Assembly (NCBI GenBank): GCA_017303635.1
Contig: JAFLCG010000002.1
Location: 1-64,000, forward strand
Length of the DNA: 64,000 nt
Direction of reading: 5' to 3'
Origin: Anaerolineae bacterium
Lineage (GTDB): Bacteria > Chloroflexota > Anaerolineae > Aggregatilineales > Phototrophicaceae
The translations under genes and the position numbers were made by a program. Under the pieces are notes generated by a model. It did no database searches. It was not told where the DNA came from and saw only the letters and a list, made by a program, of their open reading frames with translations. Each line of letters starts with the position of its first letter. Within the stretch, counting starts at the first letter, position 1. Positions 1 to 8,347 of this stretch are shown one piece after another.

Positions 1-1
1 C

Positions 2-121
2 TGTCCCAACAAGCTCTTTCCCACTCTGGATCAGGTCATCCACAACGTTCAACGCATGGTCACTGCCCAGAACCGCCCCGGCGATCCCTCACGTATTCTC
101 TTTTCTAACAACTTCCACTGA
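2..121 (+). CDS. C-terminal end of a probable transposase (partial)
   Basis: An open frame enters from the left edge and stops at a TGA at 119-121, giving 39 codons that begin CPNKLFPTLDQV and end FSNNFH. The FPTLD stretch followed by a short basic tail resembles the C-terminus of DDE-type transposases such as the IS630 group, but there is too little to place the family. The catalytic part would lie outside the window. It could also be the end of an unrelated gene; no inverted repeat is visible on this side. Confidence 0.3.
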   Translation, partial: CPNKLFPTLDQVIHNVQRMVTAQNRPGDPSRILFSNNFH

Positions 122-134
122 CCTACTTATGTTT

Positions 135-160
135 CGCTTTTTTTGAGACAAAAAAAAGCG
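135..160. terminator. A/T-rich hairpin downstream of dnaA
   Basis: CGCTTTTTTT at 135-144 and AAAAAAAGCG at 151-160 form a 10-bp stem with a short loop. It lies about 50 bases past the dnaA stop and just after the partial gene at the left edge. It could end transcription from either side, because T-rich and A-rich runs are in the stem itself. Confidence 0.4.
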
Positions 161-210
161 CACCGCATCCGGCACGCCTTCATCTGTCAATCGAAACGAG
201 GAACCTGCTT

Positions 211-1620
211 CTACCGCCCCAGCAGTTCCCGCTGAATGGCTTCCACATCCCGCCGCAGGAATTCGTCATAGGGCAGATCAGTCTCCACCTTGTTGCAGGA
301 ATGGAGCACCGTACTGTGTGACCGCCCGCCGAAGGCATCCCCAATCTGCACCAGCGAGCACATGCCAATCTCCCGCGCCAGATACATGGCGATCTGCCGC
401 GCCTGGTTCAGCCGAGCAGTGCGCCGCGGCCCTACCAGATCTTCAACATGAATATGGTGATAATCCGCCGCGACGGCCAACACCTGCTCAATGGTAATGC
501 GGCTGCGGAGGTGCGGGCGCGGGGCGCGGAAGCTGTTCAACACCCCATCCGCCATATCGGCATTCAACGGTTGTCGGCTGATCTGCGCGGTCGCCACCAT
601 CTGGTTGAAGGCCCCTTCCAGTTCGCGGGTGTTCAGGCTGGCACGCTCGGCGATCCGCTCGGCGACGCCGGGTTCCAGCGGAATGCCGCGTTCATGCGCC
701 CACATCTGGAGGATAGCCACACGGGTTTCGTATTCCGGGGGCTGCAAGTCCATCACCAGGCCACCGGCAAAGCGCGACCGCAGCCGGTCTTCCAGCGTCG
801 CCAGTTGGGTCGGGTGCCGGTCTGATGCCAGCACGATCTGCTTGTTATAGCTGGTCAGGTGGTTGAACGTATGGAAGAACTCTTCCTGGGTGCTTTCTTT
901 GCCCGCGATGAACTGAATGTCATCGACACACAGCACATCCACCGACCGATAGCGGTCACGGAACATTGCGGTTGTGCGCTGGCGAATGGCATCCACCAGA
1001 TCATTGACGAAGGCTTCCGAGGGGATGTAAATCACCCGCAGGCCGCGCTCCTGGCAGGCATGTGCAATCGCCTGCAAGAGGTGGGTTTTGCCCAATCCGA
1101 CCCCGCCATAAATGAAAAAGGGGTTGTAACGGGCCGCCGGGTACTCGGCCACCGAGAGAGACGCTTCCAGAGTCAGGCGGTTGGCCTGGTTGGCGATGAA
1201 GCGATCAAAGCGGAAGCGTGGGTTCAGCTCGGCCTCCGGCAGTTCGGGCCGCTGCGGGCGGGCCACCTGCCGGTGCAAAGGTTCGGAGGGAGTCGCCGTC
1301 TCCTGAACGACCGAGGGCTGGGTCATCAAACGGAAAAGCGGAAGTTCCTCCGGGCCGTCGTCTTCCCGCACCGGTTTGTGGACTTCAAAGCGGACTTCAA
1401 CCTTGGCCCCACACACATCACTCAGGACTCGGCGCACATCCTTGTACAGGCGGTGCTGGAGCATATCCCGGGCCATGCTGCTCGGCACCCCGATGGTGAA
1501 CACCTCATCCTCGTAGCCCAGGAAAGTGGCAGCACGCAACCAGGTTTCAAAATTCCCTCGATCCAGTTGGATCTCGAGTTGGCTGTGAGCTATTCTCCAG
1601 GCATCCTGTGCGTTCATCAT
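211..1620 (-). CDS. dnaA: Chromosomal replication initiator protein DnaA
   Basis: DnaA is the AAA+ initiator that binds DnaA boxes at oriC and opens the duplex. From the chosen start (Met-Met-Asn-Ala-Gln, 1620) the protein has about 469 residues: domain I with the usual DAW..L and FETWLR motifs, a Pro/Glu-rich linker near 95-135, an AAA+ domain with Walker A GGVGLGKT near 172-179 and Walker B VLCVDDIQF, and the C-terminal DNA-binding domain with the signature RQIAMYLAREIG. An upstream in-frame ATG at 1674 would add 18 residues that do not look like DnaA. In the DNA-recognition loop the usual GGRDH(S/T)T reads GGRSHST, so Ser434 replaces the conserved Asp (Asp433 in E. coli). No dnaN or recF follows, so the usual dnaA cluster is broken. 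Confidence 0.97.
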   Translation of the reverse strand: MMNAQDAWRIAHSQLEIQLDRGNFETWLRAATFLGYEDEVFTIGVPSSMARDMLQHRLYKDVRRVLSDVCGAKVEVRFEVHKPVREDDGPEELPLFRLMTQPSVVQETATPSEPLHRQVARPQRPELPEAELNPRFRFDRFIANQANRLTLEASLSVAEYPAARYNPFFIYGGVGLGKTHLLQAIAHACQERGLRVIYIPSEAFVNDLVDAIRQRTTAMFRDRYRSVDVLCVDDIQFIAGKESTQEEFFHTFNHLTSYNKQIVLASDRHPTQLATLEDRLRSRFAGGLVMDLQPPEYETRVAILQMWAHERGIPLEPGVAERIAERASLNTRELEGAFNQMVATAQISRQPLNADMADGVLNSFRAPRPHLRSRITIEQVLAVAADYHHIHVEDLVGPRRTARLNQARQIAMYLAREIGMCSLVQIGDAFGGRSHSTVLHSCNKVETDLPYDEFLRRDVEAIQRELLGR

Positions 1621-1807
1621 CTCGGCGTCCGTCTTATAGGGGCGAAAACCGGCAAGTAGAGACGCGCAATCCATGCATTGCGTGAAGCCGCTTGCCGGTC
1701 ACCGGTATAAAGTTGATAGTGCTTGGTTCAGACCACTACGAGGCACTGCGAAGGTGCTGAAAAGTGCGGTGGTCACTGTTTGCGTTGGGCAATCCAACGT
1801 ATTCAAA

Positions 1808-1836
1808 ACTATAGCATAGCGGCCCCATCTCGACAA
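1808..1836 (-). promoter_or_regulatory. Candidate sigma-70-type promoter of dnaA
   Basis: On the minus strand TTGTCG (1831-1836) is followed after exactly 17 bases by TATAGT (1808-1813), matching 4/6 and 5/6 of the -35 and -10 consensus. It would give a leader of roughly 180 bases before the dnaA start, inside the region that carries the DnaA boxes. Confidence 0.4.
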
Positions 1837-1859
1837 GCGATTCAGGACTGGTTTTGTTA

Positions 1860-2160
1860 AATCGGGAGAAACTTTAAGGTTGGGATATTTTCTACACAAA
1901 AAGCCTAGTTTTTTGGGAAAAACAGCCAGTTGGTCAGATGCGAGTCATAGCTCCTGACAGGGCCGAATCCGGGCCATTTTTGAACAATTTGAGCGTCACA
2001 CCCCTAAAAATCAGCCCCTAAAACCCCTTTATTTCTGAATGTTACGGTTTTTGTAGAACAAATGCACCGCATTCTTTAACATTGGGATAATTTCTACCAG
2101 ATTGCGAATCGCATAACCTCACTTGGGAAAAACTTGGGATAAAGTGGGTATATATCCTTC
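1860..2160. other. Candidate oriC with five variant DnaA boxes
   Basis: The 566-base gap upstream of dnaA holds five copies of a 9-mer in one orientation, written here on the plus strand: TTGGGATAT (1880-1888), TTGGGAAAA (1913-1921), TTGGGATAA (2082-2090), TTGGGAAAA (2123-2131) and TTGGGATAA (2134-2142). Read on the minus strand four are TTWTCCCAA and one ATATCCCAA, differing from the E. coli box TTATCCACA mainly at positions 7 and 8. Two copies continue into TTTCTAC. Between the two groups lies an A/T-richer stretch (about 1975-2080) that could be the unwinding element. The position next to dnaA is the commonest place for oriC; origin activity is inferred. Confidence 0.6.
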
Positions 2161-2186
2161 ACACTCTTAACACCCGGTTCATCATG

Positions 2187-3263
2187 TTAAAGGCCACCAG
2201 CGATCGTCGCCCAGATAGCCAGGATTAACCCCACGCCGGCACTATACAGCGCCCACTTGCACCAGGGTTCAACAGCGTTCTGCATCGACTGAAGTTGAGG
2301 GTCAATCTGATCCGGCACTTCCCCCAGATGATCCTTGCGATGGCGGTAGATCCAGTACAGCGGTAAACGGATGACGCGCCGTACCGCCAGCGCCCACACC
2401 AGATAGCCAATGGCGATGATGACCAATGCGGGGAAACGCTCATCCCGCAAGAGAGGGAGCATAATCAAGGTGACGATGGTCGTCCACAGGAACATCAGCA
2501 GCGTCTTGACGTAGCGCAGTACCAACCGCCGCAGGTACAGGACGTGACGGGCGAGTGACATCTCGGTGACGGCGACTTCCTGGGCCAGCGTACGGTCCAG
2601 GCTGCGGGCGATGCCAAAGGCAGCGTTGAAGCGGTTGACCTGTTCCACATCATAATCTTCCGGCAGGACGTTCAGCCCAACGAGTGTTTCGATCCGCCGG
2701 GTCTCCGGGACGATCTCCCCCTTACTCTGTTCCATGATGGTATCAAAGTAGAGTTCCTGCTTTTCCTGGCTGAACGGAATCATGAAGCCCATCTGGGCAG
2801 CCCCATACTGGTTTTCCATGGCTTCCTGTTTGGCCCGTTCGGATTCATCCCAGGAGAACATTACGCCGCTCAGGGCAAAGGTCGGGTTGAGCAATCCTGC
2901 CGGGAAGCCCGGCGTGTAAATCGTGAAGTAGAAATGCACCACATCTTTAATGAGGTGGTACAGCCCGAATAACGGCACCCACAACGAAACCAGCAGCGGA
3001 TAGCCCAGCAGGATAAAGAGAATAATCGTGAGGGCAACGCCAACGCCGTCCAAACCCGGGAAGTGATTGGGCAGGCTAGTCAGCAGCACCGCCAGGATGC
3101 TGTCGAAGGCATCCTTGAGGAAGACCGGCACCAAGAGCAGCAAACCGGCTCCGCCGATGAAAGCGGTAGCGATGCGGTGCAGGGTGGAAAGGCGCACCTC
3201 GCAGCGTTGCAAAAAGGCGCGCATGGCGTTGCGTTCAGAGTCAGTGTAGGTGGGGAGGGTCAT
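2187..3263 (-). CDS. Multi-pass membrane protein of unknown function
   Basis: This 358-residue protein is not recognised. Hydrophobic segments lie near residues 30-55, 65-105, 245-290 and 333-356, so about five or six membrane helices surround a charged central region (about 140-235) rich in Glu, Gln and Arg. It has no signal peptide and no motif that suggests an enzyme. It is read towards dnaA with the candidate oriC in between, so it is the gene immediately upstream of the origin. No ribosome binding site of note precedes the ATG. A link with replication is not implied by the sequence. Confidence 0.75.
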   Translation of the reverse strand: MTLPTYTDSERNAMRAFLQRCEVRLSTLHRIATAFIGGAGLLLLVPVFLKDAFDSILAVLLTSLPNHFPGLDGVGVALTIILFILLGYPLLVSLWVPLFGLYHLIKDVVHFYFTIYTPGFPAGLLNPTFALSGVMFSWDESERAKQEAMENQYGAAQMGFMIPFSQEKQELYFDTIMEQSKGEIVPETRRIETLVGLNVLPEDYDVEQVNRFNAAFGIARSLDRTLAQEVAVTEMSLARHVLYLRRLVLRYVKTLLMFLWTTIVTLIMLPLLRDERFPALVIIAIGYLVWALAVRRVIRLPLYWIYRHRKDHLGEVPDQIDPQLQSMQNAVEPWCKWALYSAGVGLILAIWATIAGGL

Positions 3264-3466
3264 GGTTGAAGATGCAGTGCAGTCTGCGATTGCGTGAATG
3301 TGATACAGGTATCGTAGACCTCTCTGTAGACCCTGTCAAACAAAGTAGCATTGAAGTGATAAATGTCGTAAATTCTGGTGTCGTTTAATGGGTCTTAAGC
3401 TCTCTTCTGAAGCTACTTCGTATAGGATATAAGTACTACTGGATACATCGTCTAAATGGAAATTCC

Positions 3467-3874
3467 ATGCCCATACATGTTGAATGGAACAGTAGCCTGC
3501 CCAACTTGATGACCTATGACATGGAGAGCCAATGGACATGGGTGGAATTGTCGGCTGCATCGGAACGCGAATTTGGGTTAGCGGCTGCTGTTCCGGGCCA
3601 ACGCTATGACCTGGTCGTGAACTTTACGCGCACCCCTTTTGTACCAAACGGCCCAGCTATCAGCTATGTCAATCGAATCAACCAACTCCGGGAGCAGCAT
3701 GGCGGGCTGCTGGTCGTGGTGACAACCAACCTGTTCATTCTCAGCCTGGTCAAAATCGGGCAGAAAATATTACCTATCGGTAACGAAAACATACACATCG
3801 CCAGAGACTGGAACGAGGCCCTGAACCTCATCCAGAATAACCGCGCTGCACATGGATCGGTCGGATCGGTTTAG
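3467..3874 (+). CDS. STAS/SpoIIAA-like domain protein
   Basis: The 135-residue protein starts MPIHVEWNSSLPNL and continues with DMESQWTWVELSAA, then an alternating strand/helix pattern that includes LVVVTTNLFILSLVKIG. This matches the layout of small STAS-like or SEC14-like proteins common in Chloroflexi, where an N-terminal strand pair precedes an alpha/beta core. These are usually protein-interaction modules; no catalytic residues are visible. It stands alone between a minus-strand membrane protein and a plus-strand hydrolase. Family assignment rests on pattern only. Confidence 0.55.
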   Translation: MPIHVEWNSSLPNLMTYDMESQWTWVELSAASEREFGLAAAVPGQRYDLVVNFTRTPFVPNGPAISYVNRINQLREQHGGLLVVVTTNLFILSLVKIGQKILPIGNENIHIARDWNEALNLIQNNRAAHGSVGSV

Positions 3875-3966
3875 CCGGGATTAGCCTCTGGTGTATCAGG
3901 CCGTTTGCCATCACAATCTTCAGCATCGCCTATAATCCGGGGCACTATCGAAGATGAGGTATGTCA

Positions 3967-5454
3967 ATGCGCCGCTTACTAACGTTTCTGCTGTGCACGA
4001 TCCTGACTGTGGTATATCTTCCCGCTGCTGCCCAACAACCCCTTCCGCGCTTTGAACCTGTCGATACCTGCCCGTTCGATGTACCCGGTGGTCAATCGCC
4101 CCGCTGCGGATACCTGGTGGTGCCGGAAGATCGCAGTGATTCAGCCAATACCCAGACGATCCGCCTAGCTGTTGCCATCTTTCCAGCACGCAGCGCGGCA
4201 CCCGCTCCTGACCCGCTCATCTACCTGGATGGCGGCCCAGGCGGCGCGACTCTCCAGTCGGTGCGTTTCCTCTGGGGCAGCCTGTACGCGCCCTTTGCCG
4301 AAGACCGTGATCTCATCCTGTTCGACCAGCGCGGCACTGGCCTCTCGGAACCGGCGCTGACCTGTTCAGAACTGACCGAGTTCACCTATCAGTTCCTGGA
4401 TGACGTGCTGCCTGTTGCCGATTACGTGGCGCGTTATCAGGAAGCCTTTACGGCCTGCGCTGACCGCCTGCGGTCGGAAGGGGTGAACCTGGCGGCCTAT
4501 AACAGCGCTGCCAGCGCCGCGGATGTCAATGACCTGCGCCAGGTACTTGGTTATCAACAGGCCAACCTCATGGGCATCTCTTACGGGACCCGCCTGGCCT
4601 TAACCATCCTACGCGACTACCCGGCAACCATCCGCAGCGCCATTATTGATGCGGTGCTGCCGTTACAGGCCAGTGGTTTTGATCCTGCGTTGACCGCGGA
4701 TCGGGCTTTTAATGAGTTGTTCGCCGCCTGCCAGTCGAGCGCGCGCTGCAACTCGCGTTACCCGAATCTGCGAGAGGTGTTTAATGCGGTTGTGGAGCAG
4801 CTGAACGCCAGCCCGGCTCAGTTGACAGTGGCCTCCCCGCGTGGGATGCAGTCGGCATTGATGGATGGGGATACGTTTGTGGGGCTGCTGTTCATCGGGC
4901 TGTATGCCGATACCCTCATCCCGCAAATGCCCTCGGCCATCTATGCAGCTTCCCAGGGAGATTATGGCTTCTTTGAGACACTCTACCTGCTGCAGTTGTT
5001 CCAGTTGGACATGATCGCATATGGCATGTATATGTCAGTCAACTGCACCGAGGAATACCCCTTCGATACCCCGGACTCTATCGAGGCTAAACTGGCGTCG
5101 GTACCGGAGGCGATTGAACGTTTTGCTCGTCGTGCGCTGATTGATCCCGCCCAGTTGGCGATCTGCGCGGCCTGGGGGACAAAGCCGCCGGCTCCTGTGG
5201 AAAATGAGCCTGTCGTCAGTGATGTGCCGACTCTGGTCATGGCCGGGCAGTTCGACCCCATCACGCCACCTTCCAACGCACAGGCGGCAGCATCGACTCT
5301 GAGCCGAAGTTTTTATGTAGAATTTCTGGGATTATCTCACGGGGTGCTGCCAGCCAACCGCTGTACGAAAGGCGTTGCGCTGGCGTTCCTGGCGGATCCA
5401 CTCACCAAGCCGGATACCACCTGTGTAACCGCCATGCCACAACCCTTTGGCTAA
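3967..5454 (+). CDS. Secreted alpha/beta hydrolase, TAP-like (tripeptidyl aminopeptidase family)
   Basis: The protein begins with a signal peptide (MRRLLTFLLCTILTVV...AAAQQ) and is therefore exported. It then shows an alpha/beta-hydrolase fold with DGGPGG (oxyanion region), DQRGTG, the nucleophile elbow GISYG (Ser about 205), GQFDPITPP supplying the acid, and LSHGVLP supplying the His. Length near 495 residues and the C-terminal placement of the last two motifs fit the TAP-like hydrolases that remove N-terminal peptides. The start is taken at the second ATG (3967) because GAGG at 3956-3959 sits 7 bases before it, while the first ATG (3961) touches that motif. Substrate unknown. Confidence 0.85.
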   Translation: MRRLLTFLLCTILTVVYLPAAAQQPLPRFEPVDTCPFDVPGGQSPRCGYLVVPEDRSDSANTQTIRLAVAIFPARSAAPAPDPLIYLDGGPGGATLQSVRFLWGSLYAPFAEDRDLILFDQRGTGLSEPALTCSELTEFTYQFLDDVLPVADYVARYQEAFTACADRLRSEGVNLAAYNSAASAADVNDLRQVLGYQQANLMGISYGTRLALTILRDYPATIRSAIIDAVLPLQASGFDPALTADRAFNELFAACQSSARCNSRYPNLREVFNAVVEQLNASPAQLTVASPRGMQSALMDGDTFVGLLFIGLYADTLIPQMPSAIYAASQGDYGFFETLYLLQLFQLDMIAYGMYMSVNCTEEYPFDTPDSIEAKLASVPEAIERFARRALIDPAQLAICAAWGTKPPAPVENEPVVSDVPTLVMAGQFDPITPPSNAQAAASTLSRSFYVEFLGLSHGVLPANRCTKGVALAFLADPLTKPDTTCVTAMPQPFG

Positions 5455-5504
5455 CAAGGGGATCAACCACAGTCATGGCATGAACGCACTGAACGGTCGG
5501 GCGG

Positions 5505-5879
5505 CTAACTCTGTGCGGTTGGCACAAACCGCTCGACCACCTTCATCAAATCCTGCGAACTGAAAGGCTTGCTCAGGAAAGCGGAACAGCCAAACTGCTG
5601 TGCCAGCGTCTTTTCCAGGTCGCTGGTACGGGCAGTGCAGGCCACAATGGGGGGTGCTTTGGCCCCCAACTGCTTCTTGAGCACCATAGCCAGCGTGCGC
5701 CCATCAATATCCGGCAGGTTGAAGTCCATCAGAATCAGGTCAGGTCGTTCCTGCCTGGCCAGCTTGGCGCCATCCAATCCCTTGAGGAAGTGCCTTACTT
5801 CATATCCGGCTGCGCTCAGGATATGGATCACCATATCGGCGTTGGACTGATTGTCTTCGATCAGGAGTATGTATCCCAT
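5505..5879 (-). CDS. Single-domain response regulator (CheY-like)
   Basis: This is a 124-residue stand-alone receiver domain with the acidic pair in LLIEDN, the phospho-acceptor Asp52 in LILMDFNLPD, Thr83 of the switch and Lys104 in FLSKPF. There is no output domain. It follows a second receiver gene and a hybrid histidine kinase on the same strand (5930-8124), so the three probably form one phosphorelay operon. The ATG at 5879 is preferred over a GTG two codons upstream because the AGGTGA-like motif is then correctly spaced. Confidence 0.9.
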   Translation of the reverse strand: MGYILLIEDNQSNADMVIHILSAAGYEVRHFLKGLDGAKLARQERPDLILMDFNLPDIDGRTLAMVLKKQLGAKAPPIVACTARTSDLEKTLAQQFGCSAFLSKPFSSQDLMKVVERFVPTAQS

Positions 5880-5929
5880 ACTCACCTACACTTTCTACGA
5901 TACGCTAACTGCTATCGGACGTTTATCGC

Positions 5930-6283
5930 CTAACCAAACTGATGTAGAGCTTCCGCCAGTTGCTGGATGGTGTACGGCTTGACCAGCACTTGATTGAAGC
6001 CAGCTCGCTTACAATCATCCATATCGCGGCGGGTCGAAAGCCCCGTTAGGGCGATCATGCCGCCAATATAACCGGCTTCCCGCAGTTCGCTCGCCAGCGC
6101 GTAGCCGTCCCGCGTTGGCCCCAGCATTACATCCAGCAGGATCAGGTCTGGCATGACTTCATTCAGTACCTGCCAGGCTTCCTCCCGGTTGGCGGCCAGG
6201 ATCAGTTCATGCGGCGTGGTGCGGACGTACAGTTCGACCAGCGCGGCATCATTGGGTTCGTCTTCCACGTACAAAATTCTCAT
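5930..6283 (-). CDS. Single-domain response regulator (CheY-like)
   Basis: A 117-residue receiver domain with acidic residues in YVEDEPND, Asp51 in LILLDVMLG, Thr80 and Lys102 in VLVKPY. No DNA-binding or enzymatic output domain is present. Its ATG overlaps the TGA of the upstream kinase gene by four bases (ATGA), which indicates translational coupling, so it is very probably phosphorylated by or exchanges phosphate with that kinase. Confidence 0.9.
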   Translation of the reverse strand: MRILYVEDEPNDAALVELYVRTTPHELILAANREEAWQVLNEVMPDLILLDVMLGPTRDGYALASELREAGYIGGMIALTGLSTRRDMDDCKRAGFNQVLVKPYTIQQLAEALHQFG

Positions 6284-8124
6284 GAGGCAGTCGTGACCTT
6301 TTCAACAGCTGTCTGACGTTGGGTGAGGTGTTGGACGCAGGACAGCAGAATATCAACCGTCATGGGGCGCGGCACGTAAAGGAAATCATCCTGATGGTTG
6401 GAGAAGATTGGCTCCGTTGCCGCACAGATCAGTACCGGGGTCAGGCTCAGGCTGTCATCCTCGCGGATAGCCCGCAGGGTCGCTTCCCCTTCGGCGCTGT
6501 CCAGCACGATCACATCCGGCAGCAGCCCTGCCGCCAGATCAACCACGGGCAGATCGCCGGATGCATCGACCACGGCGAAGCCCAACGCTTCCAGCGCTTC
6601 TTCGTAGGCGGTGCGGGAAGCCGTGTCGTCCACTGCCAGCAGCACGGAGTAGGTGACAGCCGGGGCAGTCGGCTCTTGCTGGAAGATGACCAGCGAACTG
6701 CTCAAGTCTTCCGCCGGGCGCTCGTTCGCAACCTGTTCGGCGGTCGCCAGCGGCAGCGTGAAGCTGAAGGTGCTGCCCTGATTGACCACGCTTTCGACTT
6801 TCAGGTCGCTGCCGTGCATGACGGCCAGCCGTTTGCTGATGTCCAACCCCAGGCCCGTGCCGCCATAGCGCCGTTCCGTATCCTGTTCAGCCTGTTCAAA
6901 GCGGTCGAAGATGCTCGCCAGCGCCTTTTCTGGAATGCCGATGCCGGTATCCGTCACCGCGATCCGCACCTGATTGCCTTCCAGCCGGGCGGACAGCGTG
7001 ACCGAACCCGTTGCAGTGAATTTGATCGCGTTCGACATCAGGTTCAGCAAGACCTGCCGCACCCGCATCCCGTCGCCCCAGACGGGCGGCAAATCCGCCG
7101 GGAAGTCCGGGCGCAGTTGCAGTGGCTTGTTCTTGACCAGACCTATCGAGGTCGCCAGCACACCACGGAACATATCCGGCAGATCGACCACGCCGGGGTG
7201 CAGTTCCAGCTTACCGGCTTCGATCTTGCTCAGGTCGAGGATGTCGTTAATCAGGCCCAACAGATAATGCCCGTTGTCTTCAATCAGCTTGACATAGGGG
7301 CGGTAGACCTCGGGCAGATTGACGTTGTTAAACATCTGCGGGACAGACAGCATCGAACTGGAATAGCCGATGACCACGTTCAGGGGCGTGCGGAGTTCAT
7401 GACTCATGTTGGACAAAAAGACCGATTTCGCCTGGCTGGCCCGTTCAGCTTCCTGCTGGGCTTCGCTCAGGCGGGCGTTCGCCCATTCCAGTTCGGACTT
7501 GGTATGCCGGATCTGTACGAAGGCTTCTTCCAATTGCAGCTTCTGCGCGTAGAAATCTTCAGCCCGCCGTGTGTCTTTGCGCTGAATGTCCACCGCGTAA
7601 CTGGCAACGGCCAGGTAAGCGCCTTCTTTGGCGTAGAGCGCCGCCGCGAAGATCCCAAAAACGACGGCGGGCGGTAGCACATAGACTAAAGCGCCACCCA
7701 CTAGCGTGTGACCCAACGCGCCAATGAACATCCCGCCGAAGGTGGCAACCCAGGTGGGCAGCATGGCATCGCGTTCCTGCAGCAACCAACTGGCGATGAA
7801 GGGCAGCGCGGAGAGCAGCACAAAGCCGGACTCGATCCCTTCGATCCGTATCAGCAGCGCCAACCAGACGACCAGGCTACCGATATAGGCCCGTGACGCC
7901 AGTTCCTGCCGCCCGGTGTGCAGCAGACTGAAACCGGCCAGTACGCCTGCCCCCAAAGCCAGCCAGGGTAGTGGATTGAATTCCAGACCAGCACCCATCA
8001 GGTGCAGGCCTGCAGCCAGCGTACCCGCCAGCAAGGTCACAACCAGCAGTTCGTTCAGGTACAAACGCCGGTCGTCCGCCATCTCTGCACGGAGGTTGTA
8101 GGATTGCAGTTCGATTTCAGTCAT
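6280..8124 (-). CDS. Membrane-bound hybrid sensor histidine kinase
   Basis: The 614-residue protein has five or six hydrophobic segments in residues 25-178, a coiled stretch near 185-232, a HisKA domain with His242 in NMSHELRTPLN, and a HATPase_c domain with the N, G1 (DTGIGIPEKAL), F and G2 (GGTGLGLDISKRL) boxes. A C-terminal receiver-like domain (about 490-600) keeps VDD and the acceptor in DVIVLDS, but the expected Lys-Pro is YVPRP, so Arg stands where the conserved Lys should be and the receiver may be weakened. The first gene of an operon with the two single-domain receivers downstream. The signal sensed is not evident. Confidence 0.93.
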   Translation of the reverse strand: MTEIELQSYNLRAEMADDRRLYLNELLVVTLLAGTLAAGLHLMGAGLEFNPLPWLALGAGVLAGFSLLHTGRQELASRAYIGSLVVWLALLIRIEGIESGFVLLSALPFIASWLLQERDAMLPTWVATFGGMFIGALGHTLVGGALVYVLPPAVVFGIFAAALYAKEGAYLAVASYAVDIQRKDTRRAEDFYAQKLQLEEAFVQIRHTKSELEWANARLSEAQQEAERASQAKSVFLSNMSHELRTPLNVVIGYSSSMLSVPQMFNNVNLPEVYRPYVKLIEDNGHYLLGLINDILDLSKIEAGKLELHPGVVDLPDMFRGVLATSIGLVKNKPLQLRPDFPADLPPVWGDGMRVRQVLLNLMSNAIKFTATGSVTLSARLEGNQVRIAVTDTGIGIPEKALASIFDRFEQAEQDTERRYGGTGLGLDISKRLAVMHGSDLKVESVVNQGSTFSFTLPLATAEQVANERPAEDLSSSLVIFQQEPTAPAVTYSVLLAVDDTASRTAYEEALEALGFAVVDASGDLPVVDLAAGLLPDVIVLDSAEGEATLRAIREDDSLSLTPVLICAATEPIFSNHQDDFLYVPRPMTVDILLSCVQHLTQRQTAVEKVTTAS

Positions 8125-8297
8125 GGCTTCTCTCTGCCAAAAAGCTACCGAGTAACCGTTACATCCGCATCCGGCGCGTCTTGAATAAGGTAAAGGGATG
8201 CATACAAAATTGTAATGTTAATATGTTTGCCAAAACCTTAAGAAATGTAGGCGGTAATTAAGCGCAGGGCGTACTTTTGTCCTTCGGCGCCAAAAAT

Positions 8298-8330
8298 AAA
8301 AAGGGCGAGTCACAGTGGCTCGCCCTTTTA
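8298..8330 (-). terminator. Rho-independent terminator after the BMP-fasciclin gene
   Basis: AAAGGGCGAG (8300-8309) pairs with CTCGCCCTTT (8319-8328) around a 9-base loop. On the minus strand the stem is followed by a T-rich run (complement of 8291-8299), placing the terminator just past the stop of the gene at 8348-9799. Confidence 0.85.
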
Positions 8331-8347
8331 TGGAGTTTATTGACAGA

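Noticed and set aside
448..1659. Long open frames on the strand opposite dnaA (125, 119 and 266 codons)
   Set aside because: They lie antisense to a clear DnaA, have no family pattern, and arise from high GC and codon bias.
6319..7677. 452-codon frame opposite the hybrid kinase
   Set aside because: Rich in Gln, His and Arg with no domain pattern; shadow of the kinase coding sequence.
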